From positions 1 to 44,949 of the forward strand of contig JAEYSJ010000352.1 of assembly GCA_023434855.1 (NCBI GenBank): a stretch of DNA of 44,949 bases. The letters run 5' to 3'. Below the pieces are notes generated by a model that did not search any database, was not told where the DNA came from, and saw only the letters and a program-made list of their open reading frames with translations. A program made the position numbers and the translations under genes. Source of the stretch: Bacillota bacterium. GTDB lineage: Bacteria > Bacillota_C > Negativicutes > JAEYSJ01. Below, in pieces: positions 7,216 through 14,371 of the stretch; position 1 is the first letter of the stretch, and the number at the start of each line of letters is the position of its first letter.

Positions 7216-7818
7216 CTATCCCAACGCATCGATAAACGCTTTTACAACATCGGGATCAAAGGCCATACCGGACAGGCTTAACAGTTCTTTCACTGCGTCA
7301 TCCTTTGTTTTTACCCACATTTGAGTACAGGGGTTAATAAACCGGTCGTAGTGGTTGGCTACAGCAATGATGCGTGCTCCCAGGGGAATATTCACTCCTT
7401 TGAGCCGCTTGGGGTAGCCTTTGCCGTCCCAGCGCTCGTGATGGTAACGGATGTAAGGAATCAATTCCTGGCATGATGAAATATTTTCCAACATGTAACT
7501 GCCGGCATTACAGTGATTTTTAAACACACTCATCTCGCGTGTGGACAAATAAGGCATTTTGGCAAGTACTGCATTTGGCACAGTCAGGTGCCCCAGATCA
7601 TGCAGCAGGGCTGAAATGCGAATACGCTCGATTTCTTCCCGCGGCAGACGCATTTTTGCGGCGATACTAACAGCATAATTGGCTACCTGATAGCTGTGCA
7701 AATGCAGGTTAGCGCTTTTCAGTTCAATGAGGTGCATAAGACTGGAAATAATACTTTGCAATGTTTCATTACTGCTTGTATAACTTTCCGGGTCTTGCAT
7801 AAGTGTTAGCATATACAC
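7216..7818 (-). CDS. Stand-alone HD-GYP-like domain protein, degenerate active site
   Basis: 200 aa from a GTG with AAAGG 9 nt upstream. The fold is a single HD-GYP domain with no receiver, PAS or GGDEF part. Seen: His41, HD at 73-74 in LLHDLGHLTVP, His102 in KNHCNAGSYML, and HHERWDGKGYP (HH 126-127, GYP 134-136). HD-GYP enzymes hydrolyse cyclic di-GMP. Two family positions differ: HDxGK is HDLGH, and the late metal-ligand Asp of the usual ADxxDA segment is Asn155 (VANHYDRF). Activity may therefore be altered or lost. It is divergent from yvyF and the flagellar genes, which fits a motility link but does not prove one. Confidence 0.85.
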   Translation of the reverse strand: MYMLTLMQDPESYTSSNETLQSIISSLMHLIELKSANLHLHSYQVANYAVSIAAKMRLPREEIERIRISALLHDLGHLTVPNAVLAKMPYLSTREMSVFKNHCNAGSYMLENISSCQELIPYIRYHHERWDGKGYPKRLKGVNIPLGARIIAVANHYDRFINPCTQMWVKTKDDAVKELLSLSGMAFDPDVVKAFIDALG

Positions 7819-8114
7819 GACAAACTGCCTTTCGTTATAAAGTAGTTATATTCTAATTAGCTAAAAATCGATATAATCCTGCAAGCTAATGAAAAAAATG
7901 TGTATATTAACCAACTTTATAAGATTTGGTTAATTAACATATACTTGGAAAACAACTAAATTGTATACTATTTTCCTATATTTATTAATATTACCACATT
8001 TTTTTGCAAATTTTTTAAAAATTTTCTGGTAATATTGCTCATTGTTCTAGTATAATAGAATTGACATCTATTATTGTTACGAGAGGCAACTGAAAGGGAG
8101 CGTGTAATAGCAAT
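7819..8114. promoter_or_regulatory. AT-rich divergent intergenic region upstream of yvyF
   Basis: About 300 bp, very AT-rich, between the divergent HD-GYP and yvyF genes, so it must hold promoters for both. TATAAT at 8051-8056 is the best -10 toward yvyF, but no good -35 is spaced correctly. CGATATAAT near 7868-7876 recalls the sigma-28 -10, but its -35 is poor. No riboswitch or RNA gene is recognisable. Confidence 0.4.
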
Positions 8115-8513
8115 ATGGGTATAATGAATTGTCCGCAATGCGGTAAACTCTTTGTGGAAAGTCCGGCGGGTCTTTGTCCGGAATGCTATGCTGAACAACA
8201 GCAGGACGAAGTCAAGGTTGCGGATTATTTGCGGGAAGTCGGCAAGTCTTCCGTGCCGGAAATTCACCGCGCTACCGGTGTGAAAGAGAAAGTTATTATT
8301 CGCATGATAAAGCAGGGCAGAATTCTCACCGATTTTAATGTCAGCTATCCTTGCGAAGTCTGTGGCAAAATGATTGACGAAGGCCGGTTATGTCTGGAGT
8401 GCAGCCAGCATATTGTTAAACAAATTAAGCCTAAAGACTGGGAAAAAGAAGAACATCCTACCAGGACCGGCGAGCGGATGTATACCAGGGATTCGCTGCT
8501 TAGGGATAAATAA
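8115..8513 (+). CDS. yvyF: Flagellar operon protein YvyF (TIGR03826 family)
   Basis: 132 aa. It has two cysteine pairs at the N-terminus (CPQC and CPEC) and two more after the centre (CEVCGKMIDEGRLCLEC), both zinc-ribbon-like. Between them lies a helical segment that looks like a MerR/HTH-type turn (VADYLREVGKSSVPEIHRAT, then VIIRMIKQGRI). This is the arrangement of YvyF, which precedes flgM in Bacillus and Clostridia. Its exact role is not established; a regulatory or chaperone function in flagellar gene expression has been suggested. It is separated from flgM by its own terminator. Confidence 0.92.
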   Translation: MGIMNCPQCGKLFVESPAGLCPECYAEQQQDEVKVADYLREVGKSSVPEIHRATGVKEKVIIRMIKQGRILTDFNVSYPCEVCGKMIDEGRLCLECSQHIVKQIKPKDWEKEEHPTRTGERMYTRDSLLRDK

Positions 8514-8602
8514 CTGCACAGATCCGAAGGCGAAAACAGGTGTTATTGCAAGCAAATAGGATTAATCTGAGGATAATTTCACAAAAATGCTAAATATAAG
8601 TT

Positions 8603-8633
8603 ATGGCGGGGATTAATGTCCCTGCCATTTTTG
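8603..8633 (+). terminator. Rho-independent terminator after yvyF, overlapping the flgM promoter
   Basis: ATGGCGGGGA (8603-8612) pairs with TCCCTGCCAT (8619-8628; one G-T pair) around a 6-nt loop, then TTTT. The loop contains the TAAT -35 of the sigma-28-type promoter that follows. Confidence 0.85.
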
Positions 8634-8640
8634 TCGATAC
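8614..8640 (+). promoter_or_regulatory. Sigma-28 (SigD/FliA)-type promoter for flgM operon
   Basis: TAAT (8614-8617), 15-nt spacer, GTCGATAC (8633-8640). The known SigD consensus is TAAA-N15-GCCGATAT. It sits 43 nt before flgM and has the same TAAT and spacing as the promoter before the flagellin gene. Confidence 0.75.
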
Positions 8641-8682
8641 TATTATGTAAGGAAATTCCCCGAAAGTTATGAGGTGTTAAGT

Positions 8683-8955
8683 ATGATTATTTCAGGCAAA
8701 CAGGTTCAAAATATCGCCAAGATTTATGGCGAGCAAAATAAGATTACGAAAGATACGAAAAAAGAAGTGACGGCGTCTACCGGAAAAAAAGATGAAGTAA
8801 TTCTTTCCACCAACGCCCAGGAATTTGGGCAACTGATGCAGGCAGCAAAAGGAATGTCCGAAGTGCGGGAAGATAAAGTTAAGGAATTTTCCGAACGCAT
8901 TGCCTCCGGAAATTACCATGTGGATGCCAAAGATATCGCCGAAAAAATGATATGA
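8683..8955 (+). CDS. flgM: Anti-sigma-28 factor FlgM
   Basis: 90 aa. ATG 8683 is favoured by GAGGTG (8671-8676); a GTG at 8674 lies inside that ribosome site. The protein starts MIISGKQVQNIAKIYGEQ and has a Lys/Thr-rich disordered first half. Its C-terminal half holds the sigma-binding helices (DEVILSTNAQEFGQLMQAAK and VREDKVKEFSERIASGNYHV). FlgM holds sigma-28 inactive until the hook-basal body is finished and FlgM is exported. The sigma-28-type promoter just upstream gives autoregulation, as in Bacillus. Confidence 0.93.
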   Translation: MIISGKQVQNIAKIYGEQNKITKDTKKEVTASTGKKDEVILSTNAQEFGQLMQAAKGMSEVREDKVKEFSERIASGNYHVDAKDIAEKMI

Positions 8956-8995
8956 CACGCGCATGTGTTGAGCTTGTAAATAGGAGGAAATATCA

Positions 8996-9496
8996 GTGAA
9001 TGATGTCTGGGGAAGTCTGATTTCCCTGCTGACCGAAATGCTTGATATCTATAAATTGTTGTTGAGCCTAAGTGAAAAAAAGCGTGATATTTTGGTAAAT
9101 AACCAAGTGCAAGAACTGGAACTTATAACCAGGCAGGAAGAAGCGTCTATCGTCCAGGTTGGCAAGTTAACAGTACGGCGGGAAAAAATCATGAAAGAAC
9201 TCGCCGGAATGTATGGAATTGCAGGGAAAGTCGATTTGTCCAAGTTGCGGCAATTGGCTCCCCCCCTGACAGTTGGCCAACTGGACAAGCTTACCGGGGA
9301 ATTGAAACATATTGCAGAAGAATTGGCGCGTTTAAATAAGCTTAATGCAGAGCTTACCGAACAAGCGCAGAATATTATTAATTACAGTATAAACTTGCTG
9401 GCCCAAACTGCCACCGGTCCCACATATGCACCCCAAGGGCAGGACGGAAAATCAGCCGAAGCCCACAAAAAAGTGATGTTTGACTGGAAAGTATAA
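8996..9496 (+). CDS. flgN: FlgN-type export chaperone (first of two)
   Basis: 166 aa from GTG with TAGGAGG upstream. The protein is all-helical: a long coiled coil (~5-65, with LSLSEKKRDILVNNQVQELE), a second helix pair (~85-135) and a disordered tail ending in MFDWKV. This is the FlgN layout; FlgN escorts the hook-filament junction proteins FlgK and FlgL to the export gate, and flgK and flgL lie just downstream. A second FlgN-like gene follows after 47 nt. Confidence 0.85.
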   Translation: MNDVWGSLISLLTEMLDIYKLLLSLSEKKRDILVNNQVQELELITRQEEASIVQVGKLTVRREKIMKELAGMYGIAGKVDLSKLRQLAPPLTVGQLDKLTGELKHIAEELARLNKLNAELTEQAQNIINYSINLLAQTATGPTYAPQGQDGKSAEAHKKVMFDWKV

Positions 9497-9543
9497 TGTA
9501 ATTGCAGAAGATATAAATATTAAACTGGAAAGGCAGATTAACA

Positions 9544-10020
9544 GTGCAGCAAAATGAAATTGCCGGTAAATTGACAAGCATAATGGAGAACTTACTTGCA
9601 ACATACTATGAACTGGAAACAATCGGTCTGGAAAAGCGAAAAATACTGGCAGATGGCGATATCAACCTGCTTCGCGATATTGTCGACAGGGAAGAAAAAA
9701 TTGCCTGTGCAGTAATGAGCCTCGAACAAACCTTAAAAGCCGCTGGCGGTTCACAGCAGCCATCCTTGCGACAGGTCATTTTAATGCTGGATGAGCCAAT
9801 CAGAACTAACTTGCTGGAATTGCTGGAAAAATTAAATTCCGTAATGCAGTCAGTCAAGTTAATTAATTCAATTAACTCTGAGATAATTGACCATTTATTA
9901 TGCTTTCTAAACTATGAATTTAGTTTGATATCAGGTCCGATTACTCCGCATGTTTACGGAACGGGGGGCTGCGACAGCCAGCCTGGGCCCAGCCGGATTC
10001 TGATAGACAGAAAAATATAG
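9544..10020 (+). CDS. FlgN-like protein (second of two)
   Basis: 158 aa from GTG with AAAGG upstream. It has the same helical plan as its neighbour: ELETIGLEKRKILADGDINL with IVDREEKIACAV in the first coiled coil and LLELLEKLNSVMQSVKLINS in the second, then a linker rich in Gly/Pro and an end ILIDRKI similar to the FDWKV end of the first copy. Identity between the copies is low by eye, so it is either an old duplication or a specialised chaperone. Possible division of labour: one for FlgK, one for FlgL. flgK follows 12 nt downstream. Confidence 0.7.
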   Translation: MQQNEIAGKLTSIMENLLATYYELETIGLEKRKILADGDINLLRDIVDREEKIACAVMSLEQTLKAAGGSQQPSLRQVILMLDEPIRTNLLELLEKLNSVMQSVKLINSINSEIIDHLLCFLNYEFSLISGPITPHVYGTGGCDSQPGPSRILIDRKI

Positions 10021-10032
10021 GAGAGTGAATCT

Positions 10033-11847
10033 ATGAGGTCAACATTTAGCGGTTTGAATACAGTGACATTGGGTTTAGCAGCGCAACAGCTCAGTCTTGA
10101 TACGGTGGGGCATAATATTTCCAACGCCAATACCCCGGGGTATTCACGACAGACCGTTAACCTTGTCACAACAAGGCCTGATAATTTCTACGCTAACGGG
10201 ACGCTGCAGGCGGTAGGCTCAGGAGTTACGGAGCAGTCGATTACCCGGGCGCGGGATGCCCTTATCGATAAGCAGTACTGGCAACAAAACAGCGCCCAAA
10301 ATTACTGGCAGAATAATTCCGATGTTTTAGGCAAGGTTGAGGACATATTCCATGATACGAAGGATGCCGGTATTACAAGCGCGATAAACAATTTTTCAAC
10401 AGCTTTGCAGACTTTGGCGTCCGATTCCGGAAATGACGCGGCCCGTACCAACGTGCGAGAAACGGCCAATGCGCTGGTGCAGACCCTGGACCAGGATGAC
10501 CAGCACCTTAAAGATCTGGCCAATGATATAACAAGTCAGATTTCCACACAGGTAACCAATATCAATAATATGACCAGCCAAATAGCAAGTTTAAATAAAC
10601 AGATTTCTTTACAGATAGCGTCAGGCATAACACCTAATGACCTACGTGATAAACGTGATTATCTGGTCGATCAGATGTCAGCAATAGCCAAAGTGCAGGT
10701 GTATGAAGACAAAAACGGTGCTTATACGGTGTCAATACAAGGTGCAACTTTGGTCCAGGGAAGCAACTCTATTCAATTGCAGGCAGTGCCTCTCGTCGCC
10801 GGTGACGCCAATTATAACAATTCACAACTATATGGTTTTAGTGCAAATAAAGTTGTTATAGCCGGTACTACGACGCAAATTTCGTTTACCGGTGGGGTTT
10901 CCAGTGGAACGATGCAAAGTTTGTTCGAGTCCCGGGACAATACTTTAGTAGGATATTTTAGCAACCTCGACAAGATGGCCCAGTATTTGATGCAAAATTT
11001 TAATACCCAGCATAAGGCCGGCCTGGACAATGAGGCGACGCCAAAAGCCGGGGACAATTTCTTTGGAGCAACAGGTGTTGACTATACAACAGGTAAGGCG
11101 CAAGTTACTGGCGTATCAGTTGCAGCTGCAGGCATTCCTGCCGCTGGTGCCGGTACTTTTACGGTTAATCTCCAGACAATTACTGTAGCGGCAGGCGATA
11201 CCGCAGCTACTATTGTGGCAAACCCAGCCAATATTGCTGCTTTCGCTGCAGCGGGGGTAACGGCTACGGCTACTGCCGCCGGGGAACTTGTGTTAACGCA
11301 AAATACAGCCGGGGCAGCAAATAGTATTACGCTTGGTGGCACTGCCGCTGTGTTGTCGGCGCTTGGCTTGAACGCAAATACATACACCGGTTCCGATGCC
11401 GGTACCGGGTCGAATAGTTGGATGAATGAATTGATGGTGAACTCCGACTTTTATGCAACCAACGGCACTGATCTTATTGCCGCGCGCGGCACCAGTTCCG
11501 GCGGGCCTGCTGACGGCACCAATGCCACTAGTTTGTCAAATGTACTCCTTAATCCCCCAGCAGCTGCATCTGCCGCACTGGGGAATCAGTGCCTGAACGA
11601 TTTTTACGGCTCCATGATCAGCGCCCTGGGGGTAAATTCCCAGCAGGCAACGAATACCAACAGTAACCAGCAGATATTGTTAAATTCTACTTCCAATTGG
11701 CGCCAATCCGTTTCCGGTGTGAATATGGATGAGGAAATGTCAAATATGATTAAATTTCAGCAAGCGTACGGTGCAGCTGCCAAAGTACTGTCAACTATTG
11801 ATGCCATGATTGGTACATTGATCGCTGCCCCGGGTGCTGCCACATAA
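10033..11847 (+). CDS. flgK: Hook-filament junction protein FlgK
   Basis: 604 aa. The N-terminal D0 helix region has LAAQQLSLDTVGHNISNANT followed by PGYSRQTVNL, the flagellar rod/hook signature. The C-terminal D0 helix has NMDEEMSNMIKFQQAYGAAA. Residues ~355-452 form an Ala/Thr-rich insert (TFTVNLQTITVAAGDTAATI, then ELVLTQNTAGAANSITL) resembling the flagellin-IN repeat also present in this FliD. It is part of the junction between hook and filament, exported through the flagellar type III system. It lies in order after flgN and before flgL. Length is within the family range. Confidence 0.96.
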   Translation: MRSTFSGLNTVTLGLAAQQLSLDTVGHNISNANTPGYSRQTVNLVTTRPDNFYANGTLQAVGSGVTEQSITRARDALIDKQYWQQNSAQNYWQNNSDVLGKVEDIFHDTKDAGITSAINNFSTALQTLASDSGNDAARTNVRETANALVQTLDQDDQHLKDLANDITSQISTQVTNINNMTSQIASLNKQISLQIASGITPNDLRDKRDYLVDQMSAIAKVQVYEDKNGAYTVSIQGATLVQGSNSIQLQAVPLVAGDANYNNSQLYGFSANKVVIAGTTTQISFTGGVSSGTMQSLFESRDNTLVGYFSNLDKMAQYLMQNFNTQHKAGLDNEATPKAGDNFFGATGVDYTTGKAQVTGVSVAAAGIPAAGAGTFTVNLQTITVAAGDTAATIVANPANIAAFAAAGVTATATAAGELVLTQNTAGAANSITLGGTAAVLSALGLNANTYTGSDAGTGSNSWMNELMVNSDFYATNGTDLIAARGTSSGGPADGTNATSLSNVLLNPPAAASAALGNQCLNDFYGSMISALGVNSQQATNTNSNQQILLNSTSNWRQSVSGVNMDEEMSNMIKFQQAYGAAAKVLSTIDAMIGTLIAAPGAAT

Positions 11848-11862
11848 GGAGGGTGAATTTAA

Positions 11863-12933
11863 ATGCGCATAACTAATAACATGCTGACAAATAATTTTAT
11901 GAATAATTATAATCAGTCTTTGTCCAAAGTAAGTAAATTGCAGAATCAATTAGACAGTGGTAAGGCGATTGATAAGCCATCTGACGATCCCGTTAAGAAG
12001 GTGCGCAGTCTTAATTTTTACACCGGTCTTAGCACCAATGATATGTTTTCCCAAAACGCGAGTGACGCAATATCATGGATGTCAACAAGTGATGGTGCTA
12101 TCAATAGCATAGTGGACAATATTACCAGCATAAGGACGCTGGTAGTTAATGCGTCCTCGACAAATCCGAAAAGTTCCTATGATGCAATTTCGACTCAAGT
12201 CGATAAGGCTATTGACGAATTAGTCGATCTGGGTAATACCCAAATTGGCGGCAGGTATATTTTCGGTGGTCAGGCTGATCGTACATTTGCTAATGGTGCA
12301 ACCCAGCCGTTTACCCGTGATTCGGCAACCGGGGTAGTAACTTATAATGGCACATGGGATGGCCAAGCGACAGATAATAATTCGGCAACTAGTGCGGCTA
12401 ATCCTACTCTTCCAAACGCCGGAACAATATGTATGAAAGTTAGTCCAGGTGCTCCGGACCCTATACGTGACAAGATTAATGTGGATGGACAGTCGCTTTT
12501 CGGAACCATGGACACATATGGTGATCATGCAACTTATGTTGGTACATATCCTTCTCCTCCGCTTACTGTGCCTGCCCAGCCTGCCCAAGATCAGCCGCAG
12601 CCGGCAATTTTTCAACATTTAAACCAAATTAAAGCAGATATAAAGAGCGGAAATACGGCAAACCTGACCCAGGAACTTAAAGTTCTTGACGACGATTTGG
12701 ATACAGTTATTTCGGCACAAACTACCATGGGATCCCGCATGGCCGTATATCAAAACATACAAGGTCGTTTAACTAGCGATAACGTCACAATTAAATCAGA
12801 CCTTTCCACTAACGAAGATCTTGACCAGGCCAAAGCCAGCATTGATATTACGGAAGCTATGAATGTTTACAATTCGGCGTTGGCGGTAGGCGCCCGCGTT
12901 TTACCAAACTCTTTGGTGGATTATTTAAAGTAA
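11863..12933 (+). CDS. flgL: Hook-filament junction protein FlgL
   Basis: 356 aa. The N-terminus MRITNNMLTNNFMNNYNQSL with LQNQLDSGKAIDKPSDDP is the flagellin-like D0/D1 helix of FlgL. The C-terminus (LDQAKASIDITEAMNVYNSA, then LAVGARVLPNSLVDYLK) is the matching helix. The middle (residues ~125-250) is a variable surface region with a Pro-rich stretch (PPLTVPAQPAQDQPQP). It forms the second junction zone on which flagellin polymerises. Ribosome site AGGAGGG lies 10 nt before ATG, 15 nt after flgK. Confidence 0.95.
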   Translation: MRITNNMLTNNFMNNYNQSLSKVSKLQNQLDSGKAIDKPSDDPVKKVRSLNFYTGLSTNDMFSQNASDAISWMSTSDGAINSIVDNITSIRTLVVNASSTNPKSSYDAISTQVDKAIDELVDLGNTQIGGRYIFGGQADRTFANGATQPFTRDSATGVVTYNGTWDGQATDNNSATSAANPTLPNAGTICMKVSPGAPDPIRDKINVDGQSLFGTMDTYGDHATYVGTYPSPPLTVPAQPAQDQPQPAIFQHLNQIKADIKSGNTANLTQELKVLDDDLDTVISAQTTMGSRMAVYQNIQGRLTSDNVTIKSDLSTNEDLDQAKASIDITEAMNVYNSALAVGARVLPNSLVDYLK

Positions 12934-12965
12934 TTAATTAGATGACAAAAAGGGGGTGGTAATCA

Positions 12966-13505
12966 GTGGAACAGATTCAGATTGACCAGGGCTTTGGTCA
13001 AATAGGAATAAAAATTACCCCGCCTGATTTAAAGTACAAGATCAAGCAGCCGGAAGCGGACATCAAGATTAGACAAGCTGATTTGCAGCTTAAAATTGAG
13101 AAACCGGAAGTAATTGTTGACTTGCGCCAATCGTTTAATACTATGGGATTGCAAGATATTGACACCTTATCACGCTCTATGGGCGACGAAGCTAAGCAAA
13201 CACTCTTAAAGGGTATTGAACGCCGGGTAACTGAGGGTGAGGAATTAGCCAAACCGAAAGGCGCCTCGGTCGGGAAAATTGTTGCTGCTTCTGCGGCAAC
13301 CGAAATACCAAAAAAAGAACTGGTAATTGGTCTGATGCCCGCTGTTCCCCCCAAGATTACCGCCAGACTTGGACAGGTGAAAGGGTTTTATACACCCGGC
13401 AATGTTGCGGTAAAATTAGACAAAGGAGAATTAAATGGAACATTCACCTGGGGGAAGGTGGATGTTTATATGGAACGTGAACCTTATATTGACATCAAAG
13501 CATAA
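12966..13505 (+). CDS. yviE: DUF6470 family protein (YviE)
   Basis: 179 aa from GTG after a G-rich ribosome site. The first ~60 residues show a strand-repeat pattern with similar spacing (KITPPDLKYKIKQPEADIKI, RQADLQLKIEKPEVIVDLRQ). A helix follows (QDIDTLSRSMGDEAKQTLL), and the end has VDVYMEREPYIDIKA. This matches YviE of Bacillus, always between flgL and fliW. Its function is not established. The gene continues into fliW with a 13-nt gap. Confidence 0.88.
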   Translation: MEQIQIDQGFGQIGIKITPPDLKYKIKQPEADIKIRQADLQLKIEKPEVIVDLRQSFNTMGLQDIDTLSRSMGDEAKQTLLKGIERRVTEGEELAKPKGASVGKIVAASAATEIPKKELVIGLMPAVPPKITARLGQVKGFYTPGNVAVKLDKGELNGTFTWGKVDVYMEREPYIDIKA

Positions 13506-13518
13506 CTGGAGGATAGAC

Positions 13519-13944
13519 ATGAGTGTTAGTAAGCCGATAGAAAACAATGAGCAGGTATGGGTGGTAAACTTTCCCCATGGTCTCGTCGGGTTGGAAGAGT
13601 ATCATAGATTTGTTGTTGAAAAATTGCCGGACCAGGAGCAGTTTTGGCTGTTGCGGAGCTTGGATGATAAGAATTTTGGATTGGTGCTTACCAATCCATT
13701 TTGGTTTAAGGCGGATTATGAATTTGAATTGCCTGATATGTGCCTGAAACAATTGGGAGATAAACGGGATATGAGAGTATTTGTTACTGTTACTCTGGCT
13801 GCCGCACCGCAAGATATTACCGTGAATCTTCTCGGACCTATTGTGCTGAATCCGGCGACCAGCATTGGGTTTCAGATTTTAGTCGCAGACAAGGGATATA
13901 CAACTAAACATAAGTTGATGTCTTCCGACCCGGTGGGAGGTTAA
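13519..13944 (+). CDS. fliW: Flagellar assembly factor FliW
   Basis: 141 aa. ATG 13519 has CTGGAGG 6 nt upstream; an earlier in-frame ATG at 13435 would overlap yviE by 70 nt and is rejected. Family features are NFPHGLVGLEEYHRFVVEKL, FWLLRSLDDKNFGLVLTNPF and a C-terminal NLLGPIVLNPATSIGFQILV. FliW binds either flagellin or CsrA. When flagellin is free in the cytoplasm it takes FliW away from CsrA, and CsrA then blocks flagellin translation. The csrA and flagellin genes follow directly, so the whole circuit is here. Confidence 0.95.
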   Translation: MSVSKPIENNEQVWVVNFPHGLVGLEEYHRFVVEKLPDQEQFWLLRSLDDKNFGLVLTNPFWFKADYEFELPDMCLKQLGDKRDMRVFVTVTLAAAPQDITVNLLGPIVLNPATSIGFQILVADKGYTTKHKLMSSDPVGG

Positions 13945-13948
13945 TGAC

Positions 13949-14212
13949 ATGTTGGTTTTGGCCCGTAAAACAAAACAGTCACTGCGGATCGGCGACGATA
14001 TCGTTATTACGATTTTGGGCATCCAGGGTGATCAGGTGCGGCTGGGAATTACTGCGCCGCGGGATATACAAGTATTAAGACAGGAACTCTATGAAGAAGT
14101 CAGCGAGGCGAACACTCAGGCGGCACAAACAATTCATACCGCTGATATTTCTGTACTTTTAAATCAAATTCAAATAATAGATAAAAATGCAAGAAATAGC
14201 GAGAAAAAATAA
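13949..14212 (+). CDS. csrA: Translational regulator CsrA
   Basis: 87 aa, somewhat longer than the usual 60-75. It opens MLVLARKTKQSLRIGDDIVI with ITILGIQGDQVRLGITAPRD, the full beta-core of CsrA, then RQELYEEVSEAN. The last ~25 residues (DISVLLNQIQIIDKNARN) are an added tail. CsrA is a homodimer that binds GGA in RNA hairpin loops. A matching target is visible in the flagellin leader (14332-14363), which makes hag the clear local target. It begins 4 nt after the fliW stop. Confidence 0.95.
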   Translation: MLVLARKTKQSLRIGDDIVITILGIQGDQVRLGITAPRDIQVLRQELYEEVSEANTQAAQTIHTADISVLLNQIQIIDKNARNSEKK

Positions 14213-14254
14213 ATATATTGCAAAAAAACCGCAAATTTTAATCAAAAATGTCCT

Positions 14255-14281
14255 TAATTGACGACGAAAATCTAACGATAT
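14255..14281 (+). promoter_or_regulatory. Sigma-28 (SigD/FliA)-type promoter for flagellin gene
   Basis: TAAT (14255-14258), 15-nt spacer, AACGATAT (14274-14281), against the consensus TAAA-N15-GCCGATAT. It lies about 90 nt upstream of the flagellin ATG, leaving a leader that contains the CsrA site. Confidence 0.75.
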
Positions 14282-14288
14282 ATATAAT
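14258..14288 (+). promoter_or_regulatory. Overlapping possible sigma-A promoter for flagellin gene
   Basis: TTGACG (14258-14263) with TATATA 17 nt downstream, or TATAAT (14283-14288) at 19 nt. It overlaps the sigma-28 site almost completely. It could be chance in an AT-rich stretch. Confidence 0.4.
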
Positions 14289-14331
14289 AACAGTGTGAAG
14301 CTAGTGAAATAAGCTGCATCTGTTAGAAAAT

Positions 14332-14363
14332 TTGGCAAGGATGCCAATTTAAATTCAAGGAGG
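14332..14363 (+). promoter_or_regulatory. CsrA-binding hairpin plus GGA in the Shine-Dalgarno of hag
   Basis: TTGGCA-AGGA-TGCCAA (14332-14347) is a perfect 6-bp stem showing AGGA in the loop, the classic CsrA target shape. A second GGA lies in the Shine-Dalgarno AAGGAGG (14357-14363), 8 nt before ATG 14372. The paired sites match how CsrA represses hag in Bacillus. Confidence 0.85.
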
Positions 14364-14371
14364 AAAAAAGA

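Noticed and set aside
7840..7876. TATA...ATCGATAT toward yvyF as a sigma-28 promoter
   Set aside because: The spacing is 16 rather than 15 and the -35 is poor; it lies ~240 nt from the gene.
8075..8114. GGCAAC...GAAAGGGAGCG upstream of yvyF resembles part of a cyclic di-GMP riboswitch
   Set aside because: The stretch is too short and lacks the paired helices and receptor motif; only a few bases match by chance.
13435..13518. Longer FliW starting at ATG 13435
   Set aside because: It overlaps yviE by 70 nt, adds 28 non-family residues and lacks a ribosome site; ATG 13519 has one.
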